Counted from the stretch's first letter, positions 9,201 to 18,935 are shown. The stretch is 64,000 nt of DNA from Pseudomonas lurida (GCF_002563895.1 NZ_PDJB01000001.1:6245501-6309500); one strand, 5' to 3'. The notes: generated from the letters alone by a model not told the origin. Translations and numbers: made by a program.

Positions 9201-12018
9201 AGGTGCCAAGCAGGTCCTGAATACTGGCGCACCGGGTGATTTCACCCTCCAACTCAAGGACGCCAACGGCAACCTGCTCAACCAGATCGACTATAGCGTG
9301 GCCGGGCGTGGCAACACATCGCGCTCGCTGGAACGCAACGCCGAACTGCAATTGCGCCTGGATAAACGCAGCTACGCCACCGGCGATGAGATCGCCATCA
9401 GCATTCGTGCCCCGTATACCGGCGCTGGCCTGATCACCATCGAACGTGACAAGGTCTACACCCAGCAGTGGTTCAAGGCCGACAGCACCAACAGCGTGCA
9501 GCACATCCGCGTGCCGGCAGGGCTTGAGGGCAATGCCTACGTCAACGTGCAGTTTGTACGCGACATGGGGTCGGCCGAGGTATACATGAGCCCACTGTCC
9601 TATGGCGTGGTGCCGTTCAGCATCAACCTGGATGCGCGACGCATGGCATTGAAGGTTGAAGGCCCGGCGAAGATCGAGCCCGGGCAGACGCTGGATATCA
9701 AGGTCAACGCTGATCGCCCGGGCCGTGCCGTGGTGTACGCGGTAGATGAAGGCATCCTGCAAGTAGCGCGCTACCAGACGCCCGACCCGTTGGGCTTCTT
9801 CTTCCAGAAGCGTGCGCTGGAAGTGGGCACCAGTCAGATCCTTGACCTGATCCTGCCAGAATTCAGCCGACTGCTCAGTGGGGCAGCGCCCGGTGGCGAT
9901 ACGGAAGGCGCCCTGGCCAATCACCTCAACCCGTTCAAGCGTAAACATCAGCCGCCAGTGGCCTGGTGGTCCGGGCTGGTGGACTTGCCGGCGGGTGAAA
10001 CCGTGCTGCATTACCAAGTGCCGGACAGCTTCAACGGCAAGCTGCACCTGTTCGCGGTGGCGGTGGACAGCGACAGTGTCGGCGTCAGCGAAGCCAACAC
10101 CGACGTGCGCGGGCCTATCGTGATCACGCCGAACGTACCGGCCTTCGTGGCGCCAGGGGATGTGTTCAACGTCAGCGCCGGGGTATTCAGCAACCTCGAC
10201 GCGGCGGCGGACGTGACGTTTGAAGTGCAGACCAGCGCTGGCCTGGTCGTTCAAGGCGACAAGGGCAGTACCTTGGCCCTGCAACCGCGCAAGGAGGGCA
10301 CGGCCGAGTTCAAGATCAAGGTCGGCGACACCCTCGGCTCGGCGGACCTGCGTTTTGTCGCGGTGCTACCCGATGGCAAACGTATCCAGGTGGCGGAAAC
10401 TACCTCGATTCGCCCACTGAGCGAACATCGCGTAGCCCTGAGCCTGGGCCGTTTCGACAGCGCCAGCAAAGAGCTCAAACCCACCCGCGAGCTGTTCAGC
10501 CAACTGCGCGACGTGCAACTGGGCGTAGCGGCCTCGCCGCTGGTGTGGGCCAATGGCCTCAAGCATTACCTGGATGACTACGGCTACGCCTGCACCGAGC
10601 AACTGGTGTCCAAGGCCATGCCGGCGTTGATCTGGGGCGGTAACGCCATTGAGGCCGAACAAGCCTTCGGCAGCGCGGTACGCATGCTGCGCCAACGCCA
10701 GAACCAGGCCGGCGGCTTTGGTCTGTGGGCGGCCAACCCGGACGTGGCGCCGTACGCCAGCCTCTACGCCACCGACTTCCTCATCGAAGCCAGGGAGCGC
10801 GGGTTGCCGGTGCCGGAAGACCTGCTGGTACGCTCGAATGCGTATCTGACAGACCTGGCCAATGGTCCTAGCGAAGGCCTGTCGGAATTGCGCAACCGTG
10901 CCTACGCCAGTTACCTGTTGAGCCGTCAGGGGATTCTGGTCAGCGGTGCGTTGAGCGATATACGCGAGCGCTACGAAAGCTACTTCAAGGACACCTGGCA
11001 GAACGACCTGGGCGCCGCTTACCTGGCGGCCAGTTACAAACTGCTCAAGCAAGATCGCCAGGCCGATACGCTGTTTCGTAAAATCCCATGGCGTTCGCTT
11101 GTGGATAAGTGGGACAGCGATGGCCTGTATTACGACCCGCTGGTGCACGACGCTGAGCACCTGCACCTGTTGGCGCGCCACTTCCCCGAGCTGATGGACG
11201 ATGTGCCCACGGCGTTGCTGGATAAACTCGGCAAGCGTCTCAACGAACAGCGCTACAACTCGCTGTCGGCGGCCCTGTTGCTACGCGCCCTGGACAACTA
11301 TGGCCAACGTGCGCAAAGCGACATGACCTTCAAGGCCACCGCCTGGCTGGGCGACAAGCAGCAGCAATTGCTGGAGATGGCCGGCCAGCCGCCACGCGCC
11401 GCCGTGCCGGGCAACACGCAAAAGCTGGTGCTGGAAAAATCCGACGGCCCGGCCGCGTTCTACATGCTCAGCGAAGCCGGTTTCGACAAGGGCGCCAAGC
11501 TCAAGCCGATCAACAATGGCCTGGAAGTCATCCACGAATACCTCGACCTCAAGGGCGAGCCCGTGAGCAAGGTCGCAGTGGGCGAAGAGTTCCTGGTGCG
11601 CCTGCGCCTGCGGGCTACCGACCGCGATCAGGTGCAGCAAGTGGCCGTGGTGGACCTGCTGCCCGGTGGCGTCGAGCCTGTGTATAACCTGCCGCCGGAG
11701 CCGGAGGCGGCCAGCAGCGAGGAAAGTGAGGGTGAAGCGTCCGAGTACGTCGAGGAAGACAGCCAGGAAGAACAAAGCTGGCAAGCGCCTATCGGTGAAA
11801 CCGAACTGAGCAACTGGCAGCCGGACTATGTGGACGTGCGTGATGATCGGGTGGTGTTGTACGGCACTGCGCTGCGTGATGTCGGCACGTTCGTGTACCG
11901 CGTGCGCGCCACCAACGCAGGTACCTTCAACACGCCTGCGGCCTACGCCGAAGGTATGTACGAAACCACCCTGCAAGGGCGCGGCAAAGTAGGCCAGCTT
12001 GAAATTACCAAGCCTTAA
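6205..12018 (+). CDS. Bacterial alpha-2-macroglobulin (YfhM type, thioester-containing)
   Basis: At 1937 residues this is longer than E. coli YfhM (about 1650). A second ATG at 6214 has a better-placed purine stretch (agggatg) and may be the real start. A transmembrane helix lies near residues 63-80 and no lipobox is visible, so the protein seems anchored in the inner membrane as a single-pass protein rather than as a lipoprotein. The thioester motif CTEQ (Cys near residue 1463) is present, so covalent trapping of proteases should be possible. A glutamate-rich segment lies at about residues 1832-1857. The following gene encodes PBP1C, the standard partner; the pair is thought to protect and repair the periplasmic cell wall against attacking proteases. 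Confidence 0.93.
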   Translation: MLTMFDSFKAISRRIIGALLTVVGAVFGQWHPPLWLRAIGRGLTNLGSKARRYPRQTGAGLLGLVLLAAAAFYGWHWYSNLPQPHTASYSLHKPNLTDYTQQTPVVDNLQVRFGESVAPLAAIGKPVTEGITLKPAVAGTWRWADDRSLLFVPEKDWPIDAHYTVDLAKKNLLADGVLLDQYSTQFSTQPFRATLAQNELYQDPSNPTLKQLVATFRFSHPVDEDTLRKRVTVTLGKGLAYRDAQLPNRPEITFDEKKLNAYVRSAALATPLESTPVSAKLDEGIKARDGGNASTTPLVAQVTVPGRYRLTFTGADVSFVDNERGEPEPVLMFSSSSAVADETIAGKVQAWLLPEKAQDDTRPYSSSDIDDALLARSTRINLTHVPSVEPLNTLHAFKFKAPAGRAVYVRVPANLEAIGGYLAKNPTASLISMPAYPRTLQFLSDGALLSLNGEKRLGFMARGVPGAHVEIARLLPNQLQHLVDQSSGSFARPNFGNEYFDRMVERQSLDIPLSSNDPAKTVYDNVDLSHYLTANGGRRGIFVLKLSPQDDPAPRTFEYDRSSTSDLRFIVVTDLGIIAKRSSDGSHDVYVQSIGNGSPVSDAQVDIIGRNGLPVSSGHTDAEGHAHFAKLDELRREKTPLMYVVTRGNDQSFLPIARQSQQLDLSRFDVGGLEEDGAIDRLSAYLFTDRGLYRPGETAHLGMIVRSGNWKGALQGLPVELQITDPRGLEVIRQPLKLSASGFETFDFPSSEVAPAGEYTATLQLIGQKQTRTDLGSVNFKVRDFEPDRMKVSLSLHDTPVQGWIPPDQVVAKVTAMHLFGAPASGRRVTVKMSLSPTLAAFDRYPDYRFRLNDSLEDATTEDLAETTVDDNGQAVLDLNLQRFANSTYRLQVMTQVFEAEGGRNVAAQSALLVSSAPYLVGVKSQDSLSYIAKDAPRQVQWLAVAPDLTPVAVDGLTSEVVEHRYVSVLVKQSNGTYKYESRIKNISQPASPLVMTKEGAKQVLNTGAPGDFTLQLKDANGNLLNQIDYSVAGRGNTSRSLERNAELQLRLDKRSYATGDEIAISIRAPYTGAGLITIERDKVYTQQWFKADSTNSVQHIRVPAGLEGNAYVNVQFVRDMGSAEVYMSPLSYGVVPFSINLDARRMALKVEGPAKIEPGQTLDIKVNADRPGRAVVYAVDEGILQVARYQTPDPLGFFFQKRALEVGTSQILDLILPEFSRLLSGAAPGGDTEGALANHLNPFKRKHQPPVAWWSGLVDLPAGETVLHYQVPDSFNGKLHLFAVAVDSDSVGVSEANTDVRGPIVITPNVPAFVAPGDVFNVSAGVFSNLDAAADVTFEVQTSAGLVVQGDKGSTLALQPRKEGTAEFKIKVGDTLGSADLRFVAVLPDGKRIQVAETTSIRPLSEHRVALSLGRFDSASKELKPTRELFSQLRDVQLGVAASPLVWANGLKHYLDDYGYACTEQLVSKAMPALIWGGNAIEAEQAFGSAVRMLRQRQNQAGGFGLWAANPDVAPYASLYATDFLIEARERGLPVPEDLLVRSNAYLTDLANGPSEGLSELRNRAYASYLLSRQGILVSGALSDIRERYESYFKDTWQNDLGAAYLAASYKLLKQDRQADTLFRKIPWRSLVDKWDSDGLYYDPLVHDAEHLHLLARHFPELMDDVPTALLDKLGKRLNEQRYNSLSAALLLRALDNYGQRAQSDMTFKATAWLGDKQQQLLEMAGQPPRAAVPGNTQKLVLEKSDGPAAFYMLSEAGFDKGAKLKPINNGLEVIHEYLDLKGEPVSKVAVGEEFLVRLRLRATDRDQVQQVAVVDLLPGGVEPVYNLPPEPEAASSEESEGEASEYVEEDSQEEQSWQAPIGETELSNWQPDYVDVRDDRVVLYGTALRDVGTFVYRVRATNAGTFNTPAAYAEGMYETTLQGRGKVGQLEITKP

Positions 12019-14296
12019 GCGCCTGACGCCGCTGCTGGTAGCGGCAGCCGTACTGGCGGGGTTGCGGCTTTGGCCTCACGCCCCGCTGGAACAAGCCGTA
12101 ACCTCATCGCGGGTTGTGCTGGCCGACGACGGTTCGCTGCTGCGCATGACGTTGGCGGATGACGGGCAATACCGCCTGTGGCTACCGCTGGAGCGGATCT
12201 CTCCTTCACTGGTCCAGGCATTGCTGCTCAAGGAAGACCGCAATTTCTACTGGCACCCGGGGATCAATCCCCCAGCATTGCTGCGCGCAGCCATGGCCAC
12301 CTACAGCGGTGGCCAGCGCCAGGGCGGCTCGACCTTGAGCATGCAACTGGCGCGGCGCCTGTGGGACCTCAACACCCGCCAGGTGCCGGGCAAGTTGCAG
12401 CAGATGGCGTTGGCCCTGTGGCTGGAGGCGCGCTATAGCAAGCACGACATCCTGGAGGCCTACCTGAACCTGGCGCCCATGGGCGGCAATATCGAAGGGG
12501 CCGAGGCGGCGAGCCGCATCTATTTCGGCAAGTCGGCGGCGCAGCTGTCGTTGTCCGAGGCACTGGGGCTGGCGGTGATTCCCCAGCAGCCAGGCCGGCG
12601 TGCACGCTTCGGACCGTCGCTGCAAAATGCCCGCCTGCGCTTGATGACCGACTGGCGCGAGACTTATCCACAAGACCCGCGTAACGACAGTTTGCTGGAA
12701 TTACCCCTCGAAGCGCGCAACCGCCAGCAGATCCCGTTCCTGGCGCCGCACTTGAGTGAACAGCTATTGGCGTCCCAGGCCGGCAATGAGCTCAACAGCA
12801 CCCTCAACCTGCCGCTGCAACACTTGCTCGAACGCCTGGTCACCGGCTTTATCGCCGAGCGGCGCAGCACGGGTGTGGAAAACGCCACGGCAATCCTGAT
12901 CGACAGCCGCGACCAAAGCGTCAAAGCGCTGGTGGGTTCGGCGGACTACTTATCCACAAGCCTGCACGGCCAGGTCAATGGCGTACTGTCGCGACGCTCA
13001 CCAGGGTCGACGCTCAAGCCCTTCCTGTATGGGCTGGCGCTGGACCAAGGGGTTATCCACCCCATGAGCATCCTCAAGGATTTGCCGAGTAACTTTGGCT
13101 ACTTCCAGCCGGAAAATTTCGACGGCAGTTTTGTCGGCCCGCTGACCGCGCGAGACGCGCTGATCCGTAGTCGCAACATCCCGGCGGTGTGGCTGGCCAG
13201 CCAGGTCAAGTCGCCGTCCTTGTACGGGCTGTTGCAACGCGCCGGGATCAAAGGCCTGCGCGACGAAAGTCATTACGGCTTGGCCTTGGCCCTCGGGGGC
13301 GGTGAGATGACCTCGGAAGAGCTGGCGCGGCTGTACGTGATGCTGGCCGGCGACGGGCACCTGCGGCCGTTGCGCTATTTGCAGGAACAGCCCCAGACCA
13401 CGGGGGCCCAACTGCTGACGCCCCAGGCCGCCTTCATGGTGCGCGACATGCTGCGCCGTAACCCACGGCCGGATGGCCTGCCCGGCCGCCACTGGCGCAC
13501 CGCGTGGAAAACCGGCACCTCCTGGGGCTTTCACGATGCGTGGAGCGCCGGCCTGGTCGGCCCCTATGTGCTGGTGGTGTGGGTGGGTAATTTCGATGGT
13601 CGACCGAACCCGGCGTTTATCGGTGCCAAGACCGCTGCGCCGTTATTCTTCCGCATCGCCGACGCCCTGCCCCTGGCCTTGCCCAACACCGTTATCAAGC
13701 CCGACAAGCCGCCCGCCGGGCTGGTGCGCATCGACGTCTGTGCCGCGTCCGGCGAGTTGCCCAACCGCTGGTGCCCGCAAACCCGCAAGACCTGGTACAT
13801 CCCCGGCGTGTCGCCGATTCGTGTCTCGAACCTGCACCGCCCGGTGCTGATCGACACCCGTACCGGCAAGGCCGCATGCCCGCCGTTCGAGGCGCAATAC
13901 ACCCGCGAAGAGGTCTTCGAATTCTGGCCCAGCGACGTGCAACGGCTGTACCGCGCTGCCGGCCTGCCCCGGCGCACGCCGCCCAACGTGATGAAAAACT
14001 GCCAGCCCAATCGCCTCAGTGACCAAAGCGAAGCGCCGCAGATCCGCTCGCCGCTGACCCAGGTGAGCTATCAACTGCGTCTGTCCCAACCGCAGGAAAG
14101 CATCCCGCTGAATGCCAACGCGGCCAGCGATGCCGCGACGTTGTACTGGTTTGCCGACCAGACACTGATCGGCCAAGGCCCGCCGCAAACCACACTGAAC
14201 TGGCGGCCGGGCAAGTCGGGGGAATATCGGTTGCGGGTCAGTGATGATCAGGGACGCAGCGCGAGTCGGGGCTTGAAGGTGGAGTTTGTGCCTTAG
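11999..14296 (+). CDS. pbpC: Penicillin-binding protein 1C
   Basis: The 765-residue protein begins at a TTG codon at 11999, overlapping the end of the macroglobulin gene by 20 bases, which implies translational coupling. After an N-terminal membrane anchor (residues 10-22), the glycosyltransferase domain shows EDRNFYWHPG (Glu79) and GGSTLSMQLAR. The transpeptidase domain has SxxK as STLK (Ser337), SRN in LIRSRN, and KTG (Lys504). A PBP1C-specific C-terminal domain occupies about the last 90 residues. It polymerises and possibly cross-links peptidoglycan at the inner membrane. Its stop overlaps the convergent downstream gene by four bases. Confidence 0.96.
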   Translation: MKLPSLKRLTPLLVAAAVLAGLRLWPHAPLEQAVTSSRVVLADDGSLLRMTLADDGQYRLWLPLERISPSLVQALLLKEDRNFYWHPGINPPALLRAAMATYSGGQRQGGSTLSMQLARRLWDLNTRQVPGKLQQMALALWLEARYSKHDILEAYLNLAPMGGNIEGAEAASRIYFGKSAAQLSLSEALGLAVIPQQPGRRARFGPSLQNARLRLMTDWRETYPQDPRNDSLLELPLEARNRQQIPFLAPHLSEQLLASQAGNELNSTLNLPLQHLLERLVTGFIAERRSTGVENATAILIDSRDQSVKALVGSADYLSTSLHGQVNGVLSRRSPGSTLKPFLYGLALDQGVIHPMSILKDLPSNFGYFQPENFDGSFVGPLTARDALIRSRNIPAVWLASQVKSPSLYGLLQRAGIKGLRDESHYGLALALGGGEMTSEELARLYVMLAGDGHLRPLRYLQEQPQTTGAQLLTPQAAFMVRDMLRRNPRPDGLPGRHWRTAWKTGTSWGFHDAWSAGLVGPYVLVVWVGNFDGRPNPAFIGAKTAAPLFFRIADALPLALPNTVIKPDKPPAGLVRIDVCAASGELPNRWCPQTRKTWYIPGVSPIRVSNLHRPVLIDTRTGKAACPPFEAQYTREEVFEFWPSDVQRLYRAAGLPRRTPPNVMKNCQPNRLSDQSEAPQIRSPLTQVSYQLRLSQPQESIPLNANAASDAATLYWFADQTLIGQGPPQTTLNWRPGKSGEYRLRVSDDQGRSASRGLKVEFVP

Positions 14297-14670
14297 GCAC
14301 GGCGCTCACGTTCGACAAACTCGACATAGTTTGACTCTCCGCCTCCCGTCGCGCCCGATAACCAGCCCCATACAAAGCTCAGGGTAGTCCGCCCGGCCTG
14401 ATCCACGCCGACCACACCACGCGACCAGCCGGACAGCAGCTCACCCTCCAGGGTCAGGCACTGATACAGCAGTTCGATAGTATTCGCACCGGTCACTCGC
14501 CCTACTTGCATGCCCAGGCGAATCCGTCCGCCTTCGTAGGTACCGGAAATGGCCTCGCCTTGGACAAGGTAATGAAACACCGTGCCTGCGCCGGATAGCC
14601 CGTGGGTGTTGTGGGCGACGGTGAATCGGCGGTTGTTCAGGCGGTGGTGGAGCTGGGAGGGCGTTTGCAT
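14293..14670 (-). CDS. Conserved small protein of unknown function
   Basis: The product has 125 residues with no signal peptide or membrane helix. It is rich in short beta-like, glycine-containing strands (ISGTYEGGRIRLGMQVGR, LEGELLSGWSRG), resembling small proteins that databases often mislabel as N-acetylglutamate synthase; nothing here supports an acetyltransferase fold. Its stop overlaps the convergent pbpC stop by four bases, and glmS ends 60 bases beyond its start on the same strand, so it could be read through from glmS. Function unknown. Confidence 0.75.
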   Translation of the reverse strand: MQTPSQLHHRLNNRRFTVAHNTHGLSGAGTVFHYLVQGEAISGTYEGGRIRLGMQVGRVTGANTIELLYQCLTLEGELLSGWSRGVVGVDQAGRTTLSFVWGWLSGATGGGESNYVEFVERERRA

Positions 14671-14693
14671 CGAGGTCGCGTCCTTTCGCGGAA

Positions 14694-14719
14694 CCTGGAG
14701 ACCCGGGCGGGTCTCCAGG
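14694..14719 (-). terminator. Hairpin downstream of glmS
   Basis: An inverted repeat pairs cctggagaccc with gggtctccagg around a short loop, in the gap between the glmS stop and the small downstream gene. No T-run follows on the minus strand, so it is either a weak terminator or an RNA-stabilising end. It is the only secondary structure seen in this gap. Confidence 0.5.
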
Positions 14720-14729
14720 GCATGGCGGG

Positions 14730-16562
14730 TTACTCCACGGTCACCGACTTCGCCAGGTTGCGCGGCTGGTCCACGTCGGTCCCTTTGAGCACAGCGACGT
14801 AGTACGACAGCAGCTGCAGCGGGATGGTGTAGAGGATCGGCGACAGGGTGTCGTTGATATGCGGCATGTTGATGACGTGGGTGCCTTCACCGTTGGTCAT
14901 GCCGGCTTTTTCATCAGCGAACACCACCAACTGGCCACCACGGGCACGGACTTCCTGCAGGTTGGACTTGAGCTTCTCCAGCAGTTCGTTGTTCGGCGCC
15001 ACGGTAACCACCGGCATGTCGTCATCCACCAGGGCCAATGGGCCGTGCTTGAGCTCGCCGGCCGGGTAGGCTTCGGCGTGGATGTACGAGATTTCCTTGA
15101 GCTTGAGCGAGCCTTCCATCGCCACCGGGTATTGCGCGCCACGGCCGAGGAACAAGGTGTGGTTCTTGTCGGCGAACAGTTCGGCGACTTTTTCCACGGT
15201 GCTGTCCATCGCCAGGGCTTCACCCAGTCGGGCTGGCAGGCGGCGCAGTTCTTCGACCAGAGTGGCTTCGACGCCTTCGGCCAAGGTACCGCGCACTTGA
15301 CCCAGAGACAGGGTCAGCAACAGCAGGCCTACCAGCTGAGTGGTGAAGGCTTTGGTGGAGGCCACGCCGATTTCGCGACCGGCCTGGGTCAGCAGGGTCA
15401 GGTCGGATTCACGCACCAGCGAGCTGATGCTGACGTTGCAGATCGCCAGGCTGGCCAGGAAGCCCAGCTCCTTGGCATTGCGAAGGGCGGCCAGGGTGTC
15501 GGCGGTTTCGCCGGACTGGGAGATGGTCACGAACAGGGTGTCGGGCTGCACCACCACCTTGCGGTAGCGGAACTCACTGGCGACTTCCACCTGGCACGGG
15601 ATGCCGGCCAGTTCTTCCAGCCAGTAACGGGCAACCATGCCGGCGTGGTAGCTGGTGCCGCAGGCCACGATCTGCACATTGCGCACTTTGGCGAACAGTT
15701 CGGCGGCTTGCGGGCCGAAGGCGTTGACCAGCACCTGGTTCTGGCTCAGGCGACCTTCCAGGGTGCGTTGCACCACCGCGGGCTGCTCGTGGATTTCCTT
15801 GAGCATGAAGTGGCGGTATTCGCCCTTGTCGGCGGCCTCAGCACCGTCGCGGTATTGCACGGCTTCGCGCTCGACGGACTGACCGTTGACGTCCCAGATC
15901 TGCACGCTTTCACGGCGGATGTCGGCAATATCGCCTTCTTCCAGGTACATGAAGCGGTCGGTGACCTGGCGCAGGGCCAGTTGGTCGGAGGCCAGGAAGT
16001 TTTCCCCCAGGCCCAGGCCGATCACCAATGGGCTGCCACTGCGCGCGGCAACCACGCGGTCGGGTTGGCTGGCGCTGACCACGGCAAGGCCATAGGCGCC
16101 ATGCAGTTCCTTGACGGTGGCCTTGAGGGCGACGGTCAGGTCGCCCAGGTCCTTGAGCTTGTGGTTGAGCAGGTGGGCGATGACTTCGGTGTCGGTGTCC
16201 GAGGTGAATACGTAACCCAGGCCCTTGAGTTGTTCGCGCAGCACTTCGTGGTTTTCGATGATGCCGTTGTGGACCACGGCCAGGTCACCGGAGAAGTGCG
16301 GGTGGGCATTGCGTTCGCACGGTGCACCGTGGGTAGCCCAGCGGGTGTGGGCAATGCCCAGGCGACCTACCAGTGGCTCGCCAAGCAGCGCTTGCTCCAG
16401 CTCGCTGACCTTGCCCGGGCGGCGCATGCGCTCAAGCTTGCCGGCGTTGGTGAAGACGGCCACACCGGCGCTGTCATAGCCACGGTATTCCAGGCGCTTG
16501 AGGCCTTCGAGCAGGATGGGGGTGATGTTGCGTTCAGCGACTGCGCCTACGATGCCACACAT
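14730..16562 (-). CDS. glmS: Glutamine-fructose-6-phosphate aminotransferase
   Basis: The 610-residue enzyme makes glucosamine-6-phosphate from fructose-6-phosphate and glutamine, the first committed step to UDP-GlcNAc for peptidoglycan and lipopolysaccharide. The N-terminal glutaminase begins MCGIVG with nucleophile Cys2 and contains EYRGYDSAG. Two SIS sugar-isomerase domains follow (about residues 285-425 and 455-595), with SQSGETADT marking the phosphosugar site, and the protein ends in the typical AKSVTVE. It lies downstream of the DeoR-type regulator gene on the same strand. The region beyond glmS is the usual attTn7 location in Pseudomonas, but no Tn7 is present. Confidence 0.98.
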   Translation of the reverse strand: MCGIVGAVAERNITPILLEGLKRLEYRGYDSAGVAVFTNAGKLERMRRPGKVSELEQALLGEPLVGRLGIAHTRWATHGAPCERNAHPHFSGDLAVVHNGIIENHEVLREQLKGLGYVFTSDTDTEVIAHLLNHKLKDLGDLTVALKATVKELHGAYGLAVVSASQPDRVVAARSGSPLVIGLGLGENFLASDQLALRQVTDRFMYLEEGDIADIRRESVQIWDVNGQSVEREAVQYRDGAEAADKGEYRHFMLKEIHEQPAVVQRTLEGRLSQNQVLVNAFGPQAAELFAKVRNVQIVACGTSYHAGMVARYWLEELAGIPCQVEVASEFRYRKVVVQPDTLFVTISQSGETADTLAALRNAKELGFLASLAICNVSISSLVRESDLTLLTQAGREIGVASTKAFTTQLVGLLLLTLSLGQVRGTLAEGVEATLVEELRRLPARLGEALAMDSTVEKVAELFADKNHTLFLGRGAQYPVAMEGSLKLKEISYIHAEAYPAGELKHGPLALVDDDMPVVTVAPNNELLEKLKSNLQEVRARGGQLVVFADEKAGMTNGEGTHVINMPHINDTLSPILYTIPLQLLSYYVAVLKGTDVDQPRNLAKSVTVE

Positions 16563-16572
16563 GGTGTTTCTC

Positions 16573-17340
16573 CTAGATGATTGCCGCGCATATCAGCGTA
16601 ATGCCGCGGGCTTGGATCTGGTCGCGGGCCTCAAGCGGCAGGCGATCATCGGTGATCAGGGTATGGACGCTGCTCCAGGGCAGTTCCAGGTTGGGAATCT
16701 TGCGGCCGATCTTGTCGGATTCGACCATCACCACCACTTCACGGGCGACCTCGGCCATGACGCGGCTCAGGCCCAGCAATTCATTGAAGGTGGTGGTGCC
16801 ACGTTCCAGGTCGATACCATCGGCACCGATAAACAACTGGTCGAAGTCATAGGAACGCAGGACCTGTTCGGCGACCTGGCCTTGGAACGAGTCCGAATGC
16901 GGGTCCCAGGTGCCACCGGTCATCAACAGCACGGGCTCGTGTTCCAGTTCGCTCAGGGCGCGGGCCACGTGCAGGGAATTGGTCATCACCACCAGGCCGG
17001 GCTGGTGGCCCAGCTCGGGGATCATCGCGGCGGTGGTGCTACCACTGTCGATGATGATGCGCGCGTGTTCGCGCAGACGCATGACGGCAGCACGCGCGAT
17101 GGCACGCTTGTAGACCGACACCGGTTGAGTGGCATCGCCCACCAGCTCCTGAGGCATGGTGATTGCGCCACCGTAGCGGCGCAGCAGCAGGCCGTTGCTC
17201 TCCAGGGCGGCCAGGTCCTTGCGGATGGTGACTTCCGACGTTTCGAAACGCTTGGCCAACTCGTCCACGCTGACTTCGCCCTGTTCGTTGAGCAGGGTCA
17301 GGATGTTGTGGCGCCGCTGGGGAGTATTTCGTTTCGACAT
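16573..17340 (-). CDS. glmR: DeoR/GlpR-family regulator of amino-sugar synthesis
   Basis: The product has 255 residues from ATG 17340 ([14 protein letters not shown]). A DeoR winged helix-turn-helix occupies about residues 5-60 ([20 protein letters not shown]), followed by the sugar-phosphate sensor domain with the DSGSTTAAM phosphate-binding loop and GADGID. It is 10 bases upstream of glmS on the same strand, so the two are probably one operon. The homologue at this locus in P. aeruginosa (PA5550) is called GlmR. A phosphosugar of the glucosamine pathway is the expected effector. Confidence 0.9.
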   Translation of the reverse strand: MSKRNTPQRRHNILTLLNEQGEVSVDELAKRFETSEVTIRKDLAALESNGLLLRRYGGAITMPQELVGDATQPVSVYKRAIARAAVMRLREHARIIIDSGSTTAAMIPELGHQPGLVVMTNSLHVARALSELEHEPVLLMTGGTWDPHSDSFQGQVAEQVLRSYDFDQLFIGADGIDLERGTTTFNELLGLSRVMAEVAREVVVMVESDKIGRKIPNLELPWSSVHTLITDDRLPLEARDQIQARGITLICAAII

Positions 17341-17443
17341 GGTGATGATAAGTTTCGTTTCGAAAGATAACGAAGGCAATCAAAACCTATTAGCGAAAGA
17401 TCGTCAAGCGGGCGAGGACATTTTTTATTTACCCGCACACCAA

Positions 17444-17532
17444 TGTGGGAGCGGGCTTGCTTACGAATGCACGGTCCAGTCGTCACTTCCGGTGACTGGC
17501 ACTGCGTATTCGCGAGCAAGCCCGCTCCCACA
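17444..17532. repeat. REP palindrome pair (REPIN)
   Basis: The outer arms tgtgggagcgggcttgc (17444-17460) and its reverse complement (17516-17532) are inverted around an imperfectly symmetrical centre containing the small palindrome pair cagtc...gactg. The element fills most of the gap between glmU and glmR and matches the arm sequence of the REPIN near 4.8 kb, extended by tgtgggag. It probably insulates the two genes' transcripts. Confidence 0.88.
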
Positions 17533-17567
17533 GGGGATTACTGATCGCTGGCGAGAATGTGGATAAG

Positions 17568-18935
17568 TCAGGTCTTCTTGATTTTGACCGGGCGTTTCCA
17601 GCCGTCGATGTTGCGTTGGCGGGCGCGGGCGACGGCCAGTTGAGACTTATCCACATCCTGGTTGATGGTTGAGCCGGCGGCGGTGCTGGCGCCATCGTCG
17701 AGGGTCACCGGGGCGACCAGCGAATTATTGGAACCGATAAACACATCCGCCCCAATGGTGGTCTGGTGTTTATTCGCGCCATCGTAGTTACACGTGATGG
17801 TGCCGGCGCCGATGTTGGTTCGTGCGCCGACGGTAGCATCACCCAGGTAGGTCAGGTGACCGACTTTGGCTTCGGCATCCAACTTGGCGTTTTTCAGTTC
17901 AACAAAGTTACCCACATGGGCCTTGGCACCCAGCACGCTACCTGGACGCAACCGCGCAAACGGGCCAGCGTCGCTGCCCTCGCCCATCACGGCACCGTCT
18001 ATGTGGCTGTTGGCCTTGATCACCACGCCCTTGCGCAGGGTGCTGTCCTTGATCACGCAGTTGGGACCAATCACCACGTCGTCTTCGATGACCACACGGC
18101 CTTCGAGGATCACGTTGATATCGATCAGCACGTCGCGGCCGACGGTCACTTCCCCGCGCACATCGAAACGCGCCGGGTCACGCAGGGTCACACCCTGGGC
18201 CATCAGGCGACGACCTTCGCGCAGTTGGTAGTGACGCTCCAGCTCGGCCAGTTGCTTGCGGTCGTTGGCGCCCTGCACTTCCATGGGGTCGTGGGGTTGT
18301 TCGGTTGCGACCAGCAGGCCATCGCTCACGGCCATCTCGATGACGTCGGTGAGGTAGTACTCGCCCTGGGCGTTGTTGTTGGACAGGCGGCTCATCCAGT
18401 CCGCAAGCTTATTGGCAGGGACTGCGAGAATGCCGGTATTGCCTTCGGTAATGGCGCGCTGTACTTCGCTGGCATCCTTGTGCTCAACGATGGCCGCGAC
18501 CTTGCCGTCGGCGTTGCGCACGATGCGCCCGTAGCCGGTGGGGTCTTCCAGCTCAACGGTCAACAGGCCCATCTGGCCTGGGACTACATGCTTGAGCAGG
18601 CGTTGCAGCGTTTCGACTTCGATCAGCGGCACGTCTCCATACAGGATCAGCACGGTGTCCGCCGTGATGAAGGGCACGGCCTGCGCGGTGGCGTGGCCGG
18701 TACCGAGTTGCTTGTCTTGTAGAACGAAATTCAAGTCGTCTGCGGCGAGGCGCTCACGCACCACATCGGCACCGTGACCGATCACTACGTGAATGCGTTG
18801 GGGGTCCAACTCCCTGGCGCTGTGGATAACATGACCCAGCATGGAATTACCGGCAACCGGGTGCAGCACCTTGGGCAGGGCCGAACGCATACGGGTGCCC
18901 TGGCCTGCGGCGAGAATGACGATTTCAAGAGACAT
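17568..18935 (-). CDS. glmU: Bifunctional GlmU: N-acetyltransferase / uridylyltransferase
   Basis: The 455-residue cytoplasmic enzyme acetylates glucosamine-1-phosphate and then transfers UMP to give UDP-GlcNAc. The pyrophosphorylase domain begins [19 protein letters not shown] (about residues 8-26) and contains the metal-binding YGDVPL near residue 103. From about residue 250 a left-handed beta-helix of hexapeptide repeats carries the acetyltransferase site ([17 protein letters not shown]). It ends in a lysine-rich tail. It supplies the same pathway as glmS, separated from it by glmR. Confidence 0.98.
   Translation of the reverse strand: MSLEIVILAAGQGTRMRSALPKVLHPVAGNSMLGHVIHSARELDPQRIHVVIGHGADVVRERLAADDLNFVLQDKQLGTGHATAQAVPFITADTVLILYGDVPLIEVETLQRLLKHVVPGQMGLLTVELEDPTGYGRIVRNADGKVAAIVEHKDASEVQRAITEGNTGILAVPANKLADWMSRLSNNNAQGEYYLTDVIEMAVSDGLLVATEQPHDPMEVQGANDRKQLAELERHYQLREGRRLMAQGVTLRDPARFDVRGEVTVGRDVLIDINVILEGRVVIEDDVVIGPNCVIKDSTLRKGVVIKANSHIDGAVMGEGSDAGPFARLRPGSVLGAKAHVGNFVELKNAKLDAEAKVGHLTYLGDATVGARTNIGAGTITCNYDGANKHQTTIGADVFIGSNNSLVAPVTLDDGASTAAGSTINQDVDKSQLAVARARQRNIDGWKRPVKIKKT

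Noticed and set aside
8719..10284. A 521-codon minus-strand frame inside the macroglobulin gene
   Set aside because: It is antisense to a well-supported protein and lacks any domain pattern.
14600..14760. Tn7 insertion signature at the glmS 3' end
   Set aside because: The region downstream of glmS is the usual attTn7 location, but I see no Tn7 ends or transposition genes, only a hairpin and a small gene.
14859..16580. A 573-codon plus-strand frame opposite glmS
   Set aside because: It mirrors glmS codon bias and shows His/Gln/Ala-rich low-complexity sequence without family features.
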